Assembly (NCBI GenBank): GCA_015659035.1
Contig: DQNS01000058.1
Span: 1 to 42,752, forward strand
Source: Acidobacteriota bacterium
GTDB taxonomy: Bacteria > Acidobacteriota > Vicinamibacteria > Vicinamibacterales > UBA8438
Direction: 5' to 3'
DNA length: 42,752 nucleotides
The notes under the pieces are model-generated. The model worked only from the letters and a program-made list of their open reading frames with translations, was not told where the DNA came from and searched no databases. Position 1 is the stretch's first letter, and the number at the start of each line of letters is the position of its first letter. The position numbers and the translations under genes are program-made. Shown piece after piece: positions 16,319 through 25,310 of the stretch.

Positions 16319-17311
16319 ATGTTATGGAAAGGCTTCCAGCGACCGAAACGTCTGGAGTTCGACGCCGAGACGCTGACGGATCGGTTCGGTCGGTTCTATG
16401 CTCAGCCGTTCGAGCGCGGTTTCGGGACGACGATCGGCAACGCGTTGCGTCGGGTGCTCCTGTCGGCCGTCGAGGGTGCCGCGGTCACGAGCGTCAAGAT
16501 CGACAAGGTGCTCCATGAATTCTCCCCGATTCCAGGTGTCGTGGAGGATGCAACCGATATCATCCTGAACCTGAAGCAGATTCCGATCAAGCTGCACGCG
16601 GAGCAGACGAAGACTCTGTATCTGCGGGCGGACAAGCCGGGTGAGATCAAGGCGTCCGACCTCGAGGTCGATGCCGATGTCGAGATCCTTGACCCGGATC
16701 TGCATATCGCCACCGTGGGAGAGGGCGGCTCGCTGCACATGGAGATGCGTGTGAAGCAGGGACGCGGCTATGTGCCGGCCGACAAGAACTTCGACGGGGA
16801 CCTGGGTGTTGGCTGGATCCCGGTCGACTCGGTGCACTCGCCGGTCAAAAAGGTCAACTATCAGGTGGAGGCTGCTCGACTCGGGCAGACGACCGACTAC
16901 GACAAGCTCACGGTCGACGTCTGGACCGACGGGACGGTGACCGCCCGCGACGCGATCTCGCTGGGTGCGAAACTGGTGCGCGACCATCTGAGCATCTTCA
17001 TCAATCTCGAGGAGCCGGTCGAGACGCAGACCGAGCCAGATGGGGAGAATGGACGGCCTGTCACGAACGAGCATCTCGACAAGAGCGTCGAGGAGCTCGA
17101 GCTTTCGGTGCGGTCATACAACTGTCTGAAGAACGCGAGCATTCGCACGATCCGCGAGCTCGTGCAGAAGACCGAACCCGAGATGCTGCGTACGAAGAAC
17201 TTCGGACGCAAGTCGCTGAACGAGATCAAGGAAATCCTACAGAATATGGGGCTCGGCCTCGGAATGCGGCTCGACCAGCCGGCGGCGGTAGACGACGAGA
17301 CCGATGCTTGA
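16319..17311 (+). CDS. rpoA: DNA-directed RNA polymerase subunit alpha
   Basis: 330 residues, the family length. The N-terminal domain (about 1-230) dimerises and assembles beta and beta' ([27 protein letters not shown]). A linker is followed by the C-terminal domain (about 255-330), which binds UP elements and activators ([44 protein letters not shown]). The ATG follows GAGAGAGAAAGGA. Confidence 0.98.
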   Translation: MLWKGFQRPKRLEFDAETLTDRFGRFYAQPFERGFGTTIGNALRRVLLSAVEGAAVTSVKIDKVLHEFSPIPGVVEDATDIILNLKQIPIKLHAEQTKTLYLRADKPGEIKASDLEVDADVEILDPDLHIATVGEGGSLHMEMRVKQGRGYVPADKNFDGDLGVGWIPVDSVHSPVKKVNYQVEAARLGQTTDYDKLTVDVWTDGTVTARDAISLGAKLVRDHLSIFINLEEPVETQTEPDGENGRPVTNEHLDKSVEELELSVRSYNCLKNASIRTIRELVQKTEPEMLRTKNFGRKSLNEIKEILQNMGLGLGMRLDQPAAVDDETDA

Positions 17312-17324
17312 GACGTGACGCTCG

Positions 17325-17357
17325 AGAATCAGAAGTCAGAAGTCAGAAGTCAGGAGA
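17325..17357 (+). repeat. Heptamer tandem repeat between rpoA and rplQ
   Basis: Four copies of CAGAAGT/CAGGAGA lie in the 98-bp gap and are followed by GTGGGCTTTGCCAGCTTCTG (17361-17380). This is the same arrangement, heptamers then a GGGCTTYGCC segment, as at 6305-6431 and 8655-8692. Confidence 0.7.
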
Positions 17358-17409
17358 CCCCGGTGGGCTTTGCCAGCTTCTGCACGGGAGTTTACGAAAG
17401 ACGAGACAC

Positions 17410-17958
17410 ATGCGTCATCGAGTAGCGCACCGAAAACTGGGTCGCGTGACCGAGCATCGACTGGCCACGTTGCGGAACCTGTCGCAGATGCTGTTGCGCC
17501 ATGAGCGGATCGACACCACCCTGGCAAAGGCGAAGGAGTTGCGCCCGTTCATAGAGCGGCTAATCACGGTTGCCAAGCGTGGCCTCGAGGATGGTGCCGA
17601 CACGCCGCGCGCGTTGCACGCGCGTCGGCTCGTGGCACGCGATCTGGCCGACAAGCGGGTCGCCAGCAAGTTGTTCGAGACGATCGCGCCCCGGTTCGCG
17701 TCTAGACCGGGTGGCTATACCCGGGTGTTGCGTCTTGGGCGGCGGCGAGGCGATTGCGCGGAGATCGCGCAGATCGAGTTCGTGGGTAGCGAGTACGACC
17801 CGAGCCTGGACGAGAGTACGGAGACGACCAAGCCGGCGGCGGGCGCGTCTTCGTCCAAGGGGGTCGGTGGCCGGCTGCGCGCGGCGGCCAAGCGTCTGCG
17901 GGGTGGTCGGAAGTCCGGAGCGAAGAAGGACGCGGACACCGAGACCGACGACGAGTAG
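17410..17958 (+). CDS. rplQ: 50S ribosomal protein L17 with charged C-terminal extension
   Basis: 182 residues; the core of about 120 is typical L17 (MRHRVAHRKLGRVTEHRLATLRNL; RPGGYTRVLRLGRRRGDCA). Residues from about 125 form an extension that is first acidic or Ser-rich, then basic (RLRAAAKRLRGGRKSGAKK), and ends acidic (DADTETDDE). The start is chosen at MRHRV because upstream codons are heptamer repeat. It is the last gene of the ribosomal operon and converges on fusA2. Confidence 0.95.
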   Translation: MRHRVAHRKLGRVTEHRLATLRNLSQMLLRHERIDTTLAKAKELRPFIERLITVAKRGLEDGADTPRALHARRLVARDLADKRVASKLFETIAPRFASRPGGYTRVLRLGRRRGDCAEIAQIEFVGSEYDPSLDESTETTKPAAGASSSKGVGGRLRAAAKRLRGGRKSGAKKDADTETDDE

Positions 17959-17974
17959 TGCCAGCCTTTCCGGG

Positions 17975-18017
17975 CGCGCCGCTCGAATGCAGCCGGACTT
18001 TCACCATGGACTACTAG
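17975..18017 (+). repeat. CTAG-ended 43-bp repeat between rplQ and the EF-G paralogue
   Basis: This copy reads GCGCCGCTCGAATGCAGCC then GGACTTTCACC, ending GGACTACTAG, and differs from 14649-14690 in only a few positions. The complement of its terminal CTAG supplies the stop codon of the convergent EF-G gene. The 55-bp convergent gap shows no clear intrinsic terminator. Confidence 0.6.
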
Positions 18018-20113
18018 CCCGCCTGTTCGTTGTCCGCCTCGCCCCGCTCCGCTTTGGCTTCCGCGATGACCTTGCCTTGCAGGTGCGTCGGCACTTCCTC
18101 GTAGTGTGAGAATGCCATGTGGTAGGAGCCGCGTCCGCCGGTTGATGAGGTGAGCTGCTGTTCGTAGGTCAGCATCTCGGCCATCGGCACCTGTGCCTTG
18201 ATCGAGGTCAAGGCGCCGCGGGTCTCCATCCCGGCGATCCGTCCCCGCCGGCCGTTCAGATCCCCCATCAGGTCGCCCGCGAAGTCGCTCGGCGCGTAGA
18301 TCTCGACGTGCATCACCGGTTCGAGCAGAGTCGGTCTGGCACGCGACATGGCATCCCGGAACGCCAGCCGTCCGGCCATCTTGAACGACATCTCGTTGGA
18401 GTCGACCGGATGAAACGACCCGTCGATGAGCGTGACCTGGAAGTCCACCATCGGGTATCCGGCCAGATACCCTCGGTCCCGCTCCTCCCGGATCCCTTTC
18501 TCGACGGCGGGAATGAATCCACGTGGGATCGCGCCGCCAAAGATCTCGTCTACGAACTCAAAGTCCTCCCCGCGTGGCAAAGGCGCCACCTTGATCTTGC
18601 AGTCGCCGAACTGGCCGTGTCCGCCCGTCTGCTTCTTGTGACGGCCGTGCGCCTCGGTGGCGACCTTGATGGTCTCGCGATACGGGATCCGGGGGAGCTT
18701 GAGGTTGACCTCTACGCCGAACCGTCGCTTGAGCTTGGCGACCGTGACCTCGATGTGCAGCTGCCCCTGTCCCGACAGCAGCAACTGCGCCGTCTGCGAG
18801 TCGCGAATATACCTGATCGTCGGGTCCTCTTCCTGTAACCGCTGCAACGCGGTGCTGATCTTCTCCTCGTCGGCCCGACTCTTTGGCTCGATGGCGTACG
18901 AGAGCACCGGCTCGGTGAACTGGAACGGCGCGAAGCGCCACGTGGTGCCCTTGGAGGCCAGGGTGTCGCCAGTCCGCGTCTCCTTCAGCTTGGCGACTGC
19001 ACCTAGGTCACCCGCCTTGATCTCTACGACACCGTGCTGCGTCTTGCCCTGCATCACGGTGACGCTACCCACCCGTTCGGCCATGCCGGTGCTGACGTTC
19101 TCGATCGTCGAGTCCGACCGTAACGACCCCGTCGCTACGCGGAACATCGTGATCCGTCCCGCGAAGGGGTCCGCGATCGTCTTCCAGACCAGCGCCGCGG
19201 CTGTGCTGCCGCCCGGGTCATAGGAGGCCGGTTCGCCGCTGGTCGGATCCACCACCGATAATGTCCGCTGTCCGGGGGATGGTACGTATGCGAGGATCGC
19301 GTCGAGCAGCGGCTGGATGCCAAGGTTGGTCGTGGCCGATGTGCACACCAACGGGAAGAGATGACGGCCGGCGGTGGCGGTCCTGAGTCCCGCCTCCAGC
19401 TCTTCCTGCGTGAGCGTCCCCGCCTCGAAGAACTTCTCCATCAGGCTGTCGTCCGTCTCCGCCACCAGTTCGATCAACGCCTCTCGAGCGGTGCCGGTTG
19501 CATCCCTCAGCTCGGCCGGGACGTCGCCAACGGTGGGGGTGCCGCGGCCATCGTCGCTGAAGGTGATTGCCTGCATGGCGACGAGATCTACCACCCCGCG
19601 AAAGGTCTTTTCCTCCCCGATCGGCAGCTGGATCGAGACGATGGAGCGACCGAAGGCTTCCTGCAGCGACTCGAGCGAGCGTGACAGGCTGGCACGCTCC
19701 CGGTCGAGCCGGTTGAGCACGACGAGACACGGCAGCTCGAGCTCCTGCGCGGCGGTCCACACCTTCTCGGTCAGTACCTCGGCACCGGCCACGGCATCCA
19801 CGACGACGATCGCGGCGTCGGCGACCCGCAACGCAGCGCGCGCGTCGCTGAAGAAGTTCGCCATTCCAGGCGTGTCGATCAGGTTGATCTTCGTCTTGTT
19901 CCACTCGGCGAATGCCGTGCCGGCCGAGAGCGTGTGCTTGCGCGCGATCTCTTCCTCGTCGAAGTCGGTCACGGTGCTGCCGTCATCGACGCGACCGAGT
20001 CTGTTCACTGCGCCGGTATCGAACAGCAGCGCCGAGGCCAGCTGTGTCTTGCCGGCGCCGCTGTGACCGACCAATGCCACGTTTCGGATGTGGTCCGGGT
20101 CGTAGACCTTCAT
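18014..20113 (-). CDS. Elongation factor G-like GTPase (EF-G2 type)
   Basis: 699 residues with full EF-G layout: GTPase domain (P-loop GHSGAGKT at 16-23, DTPG 80-83, NRLDR 134-138, switch I Thr at 61), domain II from about 300, and domains III-V to the end. The P-loop lacks the AHIDAGKT form of canonical EF-G, placing it with the EF-G-like/FusA2 paralogues, some of which work in recycling or have weak GTPase coupling. The canonical fusA is expected upstream of tuf, outside the window. GGGAGGA precedes the ATG by ten bases. Confidence 0.88.
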   Translation of the reverse strand: MKVYDPDHIRNVALVGHSGAGKTQLASALLFDTGAVNRLGRVDDGSTVTDFDEEEIARKHTLSAGTAFAEWNKTKINLIDTPGMANFFSDARAALRVADAAIVVVDAVAGAEVLTEKVWTAAQELELPCLVVLNRLDRERASLSRSLESLQEAFGRSIVSIQLPIGEEKTFRGVVDLVAMQAITFSDDGRGTPTVGDVPAELRDATGTAREALIELVAETDDSLMEKFFEAGTLTQEELEAGLRTATAGRHLFPLVCTSATTNLGIQPLLDAILAYVPSPGQRTLSVVDPTSGEPASYDPGGSTAAALVWKTIADPFAGRITMFRVATGSLRSDSTIENVSTGMAERVGSVTVMQGKTQHGVVEIKAGDLGAVAKLKETRTGDTLASKGTTWRFAPFQFTEPVLSYAIEPKSRADEEKISTALQRLQEEDPTIRYIRDSQTAQLLLSGQGQLHIEVTVAKLKRRFGVEVNLKLPRIPYRETIKVATEAHGRHKKQTGGHGQFGDCKIKVAPLPRGEDFEFVDEIFGGAIPRGFIPAVEKGIREERDRGYLAGYPMVDFQVTLIDGSFHPVDSNEMSFKMAGRLAFRDAMSRARPTLLEPVMHVEIYAPSDFAGDLMGDLNGRRGRIAGMETRGALTSIKAQVPMAEMLTYEQQLTSSTGGRGSYHMAFSHYEEVPTHLQGKVIAEAKAERGEADNEQAG

Positions 20114-20178
20114 GGCTCGACTGTCCTCCCGATGCGGCGACGCTCGTCGCGGGCCCTTTCGTGTCAGCGCGAGACCAC

Positions 20179-20207
20179 ATCCTATGCGACTCCGTGACGC
20201 CGCTCAA
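20179..20207 (-). promoter_or_regulatory. Candidate sigma-70 promoter for the EF-G paralogue
   Basis: On the minus strand TTGAGC (20207-20202) and TAGGAT (20184-20179) are separated by exactly 17 bases, each matching four of six consensus bases. It lies between the stop of the upstream permease and the EF-G start, so the gene may be transcribed on its own. Confidence 0.35.
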
Positions 20208-20212
20208 GTGGG

Positions 20213-21505
20213 CTACTCGTGGCGGAGCGCCTCGATCGGGTCGAGATTGGAGGCCTTGATGGCGGGGAATAGTCCGAACATGATGCCGACCGACGCCGAG
20301 AAGCCGATCCCGAGCGCGAATACCCACCAGGGTAGCGAGATCGGGAACCCGGTGGCGAAGTGGACCCCGACCCCGATGCCGCTCCCCAGCAAGATACCGA
20401 TCACGCCGCCCACCGCCGTCAGGAACGACGCCTCAAGCAGGAACTGCCAGAGGATCTCCTTCCGCTTTGCCCCGAGCGCGCGGCGGGTGCCGATCTCGCG
20501 TGTGCGTTCGGTCACCGAGATGGTCATGATCGCCATGACGCCGATGCCGCCCACCATCAGGGCGATCGACGAGACGACGATCAGCGTGAGGAAAATCGCG
20601 CCGCTGATCTGGGCCCACAACGCGAGAATCGCATCCTGGGTCATCAGCTCGAAGTCGTTGGCCTCGTCGAGTCGCAGTCGGTGCCGGATTCGCATGACCC
20701 GCTCGATGTCCGCCAGCGCGACGTCGCGGTCCACGTCATCGCGCGGGATCGCGGCGATCATCACGGCGCGCATCTCGCCACCGAACATCCGCTCGGCCCG
20801 GATCCCGAACTGTTTCTGATAGCTGGTGTGCGGGATGACGACAAGGTCATCCTGACCCATGTTGAACCCGCCGGGGCTGGGCGTTGGGCCCAGCACACCG
20901 ATTACAGTGTAGCGAGCTTGACCCAGCCGCACCCGTCTGCCGATCGGGTCGAGATTCGGGAACAACGCCTGCACCGGTGTCTGACCGAGCACGATCACCG
21001 GCGCCCGCCGGCGTGTCTCACCCGGCGTGAAGAACCGGCCCGCGACCACGTCGATGTGGAAGACCTCGGCGTAGTTCGCCGTCGACCCGAAGACGTTGAG
21101 CAGCTTCGAGCGCTCGGACCGGTAGTAGACCCGCTCGCGTGTCGGCGGGCCGCCCTGGCCGAGCACGATGTTGACCGACGCGAGCGACGGCGCCTGGCTG
21201 GCGATCGCCTCGGCGTCATCCGGGGTCAGGTTCGGGCGACGCAGCAACTCGGTCAGCTCGCGACCGGAGCCCAAGCTGAATCCGCCGAACTTCGCCACCA
21301 TGATCGTGTCGGACCCCATCGCGAGGATGCTTTCCCGCAGCGACTTGTCGAGTCCGCGGATGAGCGATGTCATACCGACGATCGACATGATGCCGATGGC
21401 GATACCGAGCACGGTCAGCCCCGAGCGCAATTTGTGCTCGCGCAGCGTGACGAGCGCCATGCTGACGATCTCACCGAACAGGCCGCCGCGGAGAGGGCTC
21501 GCCAT
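20213..21505 (-). CDS. MacB-type ABC transporter permease
   Basis: 430 residues with the MacB/FtsX layout: one N-terminal membrane segment (about 28-50, LTVLGIAIGIMSIVGMTSLI), a large periplasmic domain (about 51-300), and three C-terminal segments with VGGIGVMAIMTISVTERTREIG and RRALGAKRKEIL at their base. Such permeases do not form a substrate pore but transmit force to a periplasmic partner. It lacks its own ATPase domain and none is encoded nearby. It lies 29 bp after the sister permease; the two are probably a heterodimer (inference). Confidence 0.9.
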   Translation of the reverse strand: MASPLRGGLFGEIVSMALVTLREHKLRSGLTVLGIAIGIMSIVGMTSLIRGLDKSLRESILAMGSDTIMVAKFGGFSLGSGRELTELLRRPNLTPDDAEAIASQAPSLASVNIVLGQGGPPTRERVYYRSERSKLLNVFGSTANYAEVFHIDVVAGRFFTPGETRRRAPVIVLGQTPVQALFPNLDPIGRRVRLGQARYTVIGVLGPTPSPGGFNMGQDDLVVIPHTSYQKQFGIRAERMFGGEMRAVMIAAIPRDDVDRDVALADIERVMRIRHRLRLDEANDFELMTQDAILALWAQISGAIFLTLIVVSSIALMVGGIGVMAIMTISVTERTREIGTRRALGAKRKEILWQFLLEASFLTAVGGVIGILLGSGIGVGVHFATGFPISLPWWVFALGIGFSASVGIMFGLFPAIKASNLDPIEALRHE

Positions 21506-21534
21506 GGTTGATGCGGGTCGATGTCGTCGTTAAC

Positions 21535-22758
21535 TCAGGCGCGGCCCAACGCGGAGATCGGGTCGAGCGCCGCCGCGCGCGCCGCGGGATAGAGCCCGAA
21601 AAACAACCCCACGACGGCGGTCATCGAGATCCCGAGCACGATCGACCACAGCTGCACGGCGGCGGGCACCGGTGTCAGCGCGCTGAGGGTCAGCGCCACG
21701 CCGAACCCGAGACCGGTGCCGATGAGCCCGCCGAGCACGGAAAGGATCACCGATTCCGCCAGGATCTGCCAGAGGATGTCGCGCCTGCGCGCGCCCAGTG
21801 CCTTACGTAGTCCGATCTCCCGGGTGCGCTCGGAGACCACCATTAGCATGATGTTCATGATCACGATGCCGCCGACCACCAGCGACAACGCGACGATACC
21901 GATGAGCACCGCGAAGATGCCAGTTGTCGCCTGTTCGTAGATGTCGAGCACCGTGTCCGACGTGAACAGGCCGAAATCGTCATCTTCGGCCGGACGCAAC
22001 CGGCGCTCGATCCGCAGCGCGGCCGTGGCATCGTCCATGGCGCGCTCGAGCTGTTCGGGGGTCTCCGGTCGAGCCATCAGGATCAGCGACGGACGCGACC
22101 CGAACAGCTTCCTGAATCGTCCCATTGGGATGACGACGAACTCGTCCTGCGACTGTCCGAATGTCGAGGCGGTCGGCTCGCTCACGCCGACGACGCGGAA
22201 GTGGACCCCGGCGACCTTGATCGTGCGTTCCAGCGGGTCCGCTTGATCGAACAGCCGGTCGGCCGCGTCCCAGCCAAGTAGCGCGACCGGGCGGTTCCGG
22301 TCGACTTCGGTCGGACTGAACAGGCGACCCTTTTCGGCGGTGAAGCTCGGAAACTCGATGTAGTCGCGGGTGACACCCCTGATCTGCACGCTCTCGAGCA
22401 CGCGGTTGCGATAGCGTACCTGCCCGCTGCGTTCGGCCTGCGCCATGATCGCCCCGAGGTGCGTACCGAACCGCCGGACCGCGTCGGCGTCGTCCAGCGA
22501 CACGCGGGGGTTGTTGCGGGTTTCCTCGAGCTCTTCCTCGCTGAAGACCATCCCGACCCGTTCGATCGTGAAGGAGTCCGACCCGAGCTGCGAGACGATC
22601 GCGCCGGTGACCTCGGCATTGACCCCCTGGATGAGGGACACGACGGCGATGATCGAGCCGACGGCGACGATGTTCCCGAGAATCGTCAGGAAGGATCGGA
22701 GCTTGTTCGCCCAGATGGCGCGCAGGGCGATATCGGTAAGGTCAGCGACTCGACGCAC
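21535..22758 (-). CDS. MacB-type ABC transporter permease (sister subunit)
   Basis: 407 residues from GTG 22758, preceded by GGAAGGG; the longer reading frame to 22869 would run deep into the adaptor gene and lacks family similarity. It has the same four-segment layout: LRSFLTILGNIVAVGSIIAVV near the start, a periplasmic domain, then VGGIVIMNIMLMVVSERTREIGLRKALGARRRDIL. It overlaps the adaptor gene by 17 bases, so translation is probably coupled. Confidence 0.9.
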   Translation of the reverse strand: MRRVADLTDIALRAIWANKLRSFLTILGNIVAVGSIIAVVSLIQGVNAEVTGAIVSQLGSDSFTIERVGMVFSEEELEETRNNPRVSLDDADAVRRFGTHLGAIMAQAERSGQVRYRNRVLESVQIRGVTRDYIEFPSFTAEKGRLFSPTEVDRNRPVALLGWDAADRLFDQADPLERTIKVAGVHFRVVGVSEPTASTFGQSQDEFVVIPMGRFRKLFGSRPSLILMARPETPEQLERAMDDATAALRIERRLRPAEDDDFGLFTSDTVLDIYEQATTGIFAVLIGIVALSLVVGGIVIMNIMLMVVSERTREIGLRKALGARRRDILWQILAESVILSVLGGLIGTGLGFGVALTLSALTPVPAAVQLWSIVLGISMTAVVGLFFGLYPAARAAALDPISALGRA

Positions 22759-24136
22759 CGGTCCGCGCCCTTCCCAGAAAGCCACGCAGGCCGCCCAAGC
22801 GAGCTTCCTGCTGGCCGTCGCCGCCCACCACCCTGATCTCGTCGCCGTCCTCGAGGTTCCGGACCTCACTGAACGGACCGGTGATGACGAGGTCCGCCTC
22901 GGCTACCCCGCTCAGTGCCTCGAAGTAGCGTTCGCCGGCGACGCCAGTGACGACCGGCACGAACACCGCGCGACCTTGCCGCGCCACGAAGACGCCCTCG
23001 AGTTCTTCCACCGAGCCCCCGACCGGGATCTCTGCGGCCGAGACCGTCGGCTCGATACCGCGCCGCCGCCGCGGCCCGAGATCCGGTCGCACCATCTGGC
23101 CGGCGGCGTCAACCACCACCTCGCGCACCGTCGCAGCCTGGATCGGGATCGCTAGCGAGTCGAGGCGGACGGCGGTCGTGATGTCGGCCGTGCACGTGAA
23201 GCCCGGGCGGACGCCGGGGATCTCGTTGTTCAGGGTCACCACCACCTTGAAGTTCGTGGCCTGCGACCCGGCCCCGGCTGTCTCCTGGATCGGGCTATTG
23301 CCGATCTCGGTCACGACACCGGAGAAGCGGCGGTCCGGTAGGGCGTCGATCGTGACTTCCGCCGCCTGACCCAAGGCGACGCTGGGAATGTCGGTCTCGT
23401 CGACCTCCACCTCGGCTTCGATCACCGAGAGGTCGGCAACGGTGGCCAGGACGGTGCCCTGGTTGTTCATCGTGCCGATGACGACGGTCTCGCCCTCCTC
23501 GATATTGCGTCGCGTCACCACCCCGGTGATCGGCGCCGTGATGGTGACCTTGGTCAGCTCGTAGCGGGCGCTCTCGAGGCCGGCCTCCTCCTGTCGGATC
23601 CGTTGCAACTGGGTGGCGACCTCGACCTCCCGCGATCTCAACTCGGTCTCACGCAATACGACGTCGCTGGCCGCAAGCTCGTAGGTCTCACGCGAGATCA
23701 ACCGGAGTTCCCACAGGTTCTCCTGCCGCTCCAGGTTGTCCTTGGCAAGTTGCAGGTTCACACGCGCCGTTTCGACCGAGACCTCCGCCTGCCGTTGCGT
23801 CGAGCGGGATGCCTGGAGGGAGGCCTCGCCCCGGTCCACTGCCACCCGCAGCGTCTCGGGGTCAATCTCGAGCATGAAGTCTCCACTCTCGACCTGGTCG
23901 CCTTCGTTGAACGCCAGCCGGGTCACACGGCCCATCACGCTAGCACTGATGTCCACCGAGAGCTTCGGTTCGATCTTGCCGGAGGCCGAGACCACCGCCT
24001 CGAGATCGCGGCGCTCAACCGCCTCCACTTCTATCTCAGGGCCAGCGGATCGTTCGAACGCCAGGTTGAAGTACACCAGAGCGCCACCGATGGCCAGCAT
24101 CGTGACGATAAGTGCTGTTTTTTGTGGACCGGTCAA
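22742..24136 (-). CDS. Efflux periplasmic adaptor protein (HlyD/MacA family)
   Basis: 464 residues. An N-terminal membrane anchor (about 7-27) is followed by the barrel-sandwich half with SASGKIEPKLSVDISASVMGRV, a coiled-coil hairpin (about 100-190, Gln/Glu/Arg-rich), the returning lipoyl half (TITAPITGVVTRRNIEEGE), a beta-barrel domain and a membrane-proximal domain. It would link the inner-membrane permeases to an outer-membrane channel. The C-terminus is extended with a Gly/Arg-rich tail. The start is ATG 24136, 12 bp after the upstream gene. Confidence 0.9.
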   Translation of the reverse strand: MTGPQKTALIVTMLAIGGALVYFNLAFERSAGPEIEVEAVERRDLEAVVSASGKIEPKLSVDISASVMGRVTRLAFNEGDQVESGDFMLEIDPETLRVAVDRGEASLQASRSTQRQAEVSVETARVNLQLAKDNLERQENLWELRLISRETYELAASDVVLRETELRSREVEVATQLQRIRQEEAGLESARYELTKVTITAPITGVVTRRNIEEGETVVIGTMNNQGTVLATVADLSVIEAEVEVDETDIPSVALGQAAEVTIDALPDRRFSGVVTEIGNSPIQETAGAGSQATNFKVVVTLNNEIPGVRPGFTCTADITTAVRLDSLAIPIQAATVREVVVDAAGQMVRPDLGPRRRRGIEPTVSAAEIPVGGSVEELEGVFVARQGRAVFVPVVTGVAGERYFEALSGVAEADLVITGPFSEVRNLEDGDEIRVVGGDGQQEARLGGLRGFLGRARTGASSR

Positions 24137-24148
24137 CGATTCAACCTC

Positions 24149-24877
24149 CTATCCAAGGAACACGAATGCGATGACGACCGCGATGACGGCATACAGCGTG
24201 TAAAAGATCGTGACGATCGGGCCGGTGGGTTTGCCACACAGCACGGCGACACCGATCGCGAGCACCATGAGTTGCCAGATGACAAACAGGTCGATCGCGC
24301 CCAGCAGCCGGGCCAGGAACGAGCCGGGGTCGAGTATCGGGAGGAACGCGGCCAGCGTCGTCGGGCTGCTCATGACACCACGTGCGTAGTTCAGCGGCAC
24401 GACGAACAACTGCTGCACCAGACTCACGGCCCCCACGTGAACCACGACCGCATACATGGCTCGAAACGGCGCACGAGCGCCCAACAGCACATAGCAGACG
24501 GTCCAGACCACGCCGGCGATGATCAGGGTCACGAGCGGGATGGAGACGATCGTGCCTCCGGCGGTGAAATAGGTCAAATTCTCGAGATTGCCAGCCAGCT
24601 GGTCGTACTGCTCGTCCGTCATGGTGCCGCCGAACGACTCCGCCTGGCTGACTATCTCCTCGAGCAACATCTGCTGACCCAGCTCCGTGCTCGTCAGCCA
24701 TGCGCCGCCGCCCGCCATCGCCACCGTGACGACGGTCAGTGCGCCCAGCCATTTCGGCTGGCGCACGACGTCGCCGAACGTCCGGCGCGGTGTCAGCAGC
24801 ACGCCCACGAGCCGCGACACCAACCCGGGTTGGCGCATTGCCGGCGGCCGCGCCGGACCGTCGTCTGCCTCTGTCAT
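24149..24877 (-). CDS. Yip1-family multi-pass membrane protein
   Basis: 242 residues. A short N-terminal cytosolic part contains LVGVLLTPRRTFGDVVRQPKW, the typical lead-in of bacterial Yip1-domain proteins, followed by five or so hydrophobic segments (about 43-60, 105-130, 143-160, 190-215, 222-240). The function of bacterial Yip1 proteins is not known. It is the first gene of the minus-strand efflux operon. A possible -10 element (TACAAT, complement of 24959-24964) lies 82 bp upstream. Confidence 0.75.
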   Translation of the reverse strand: MTEADDGPARPPAMRQPGLVSRLVGVLLTPRRTFGDVVRQPKWLGALTVVTVAMAGGGAWLTSTELGQQMLLEEIVSQAESFGGTMTDEQYDQLAGNLENLTYFTAGGTIVSIPLVTLIIAGVVWTVCYVLLGARAPFRAMYAVVVHVGAVSLVQQLFVVPLNYARGVMSSPTTLAAFLPILDPGSFLARLLGAIDLFVIWQLMVLAIGVAVLCGKPTGPIVTIFYTLYAVIAVVIAFVFLG

Positions 24878-25310
24878 GGTGATCCGATGACCGCCCGAGC
24901 CTCTGGGACCAGCTCGTCACGGCGTTCGGTGCGGCTGCACAGTGAGCCACTGCCATTTATTGTACCCTGCTTCTCCGCGGGTCTGCGCTTGTTCCAGGCG
25001 ACACTCCACCCCTACATAGACGAGCGTCAGCCGGAAAATGTTCATCTGTTTCAGCCCCTGAGACCATGTTCTTGGGCGGCTGGACCGGCCCGGTCGCCGG
25101 TCGGGCCGGTTGACGAGGGGCGTGATCGCACGGTAGCTTGTGCATCAAGGGTCGTCGAGAGCGCCGTTGCGCACGACCCGAACACGGCGCGACGAGGGAG
25201 CAGACCGGCCGCGTCGACCCCGCTCAGTGAGCAGTCCGGCGCAGGCCCTTCCAGAGGCATCGCCTCTCACTACAGGCTACTGGCCACCGCGTGACCCTCC
25301 GAGGCGTGAT
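24878..25310 (+). other. Divergent intergenic region with decayed repeat
   Basis: 433 bp between the Yip1 gene and pdaD. It holds the candidate -10 for the minus operon, a perfect hairpin GGGTCGT/ACGACCC (25149-25179), and a stretch at about 25184-25225 (GGCGCGACGAGGGAGCAGAC, then GAGCAG) that resembles a damaged core of the structured repeat family. The GAGG at 25301-25304 is the pdaD ribosome-binding site. I see no gene. Confidence 0.45.

Noticed and set aside
17959-18013. Bidirectional terminator between rplQ and the EF-G paralogue
   Set aside because: No GC stem followed by a T tract on either strand; the sequence is a dispersed repeat.
23603-25294. 563-codon plus-strand frame opposite the adaptor and Yip1 genes
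   Set aside because: Low-complexity His/Arg/Gln translation; both minus-strand proteins are recognisable families.
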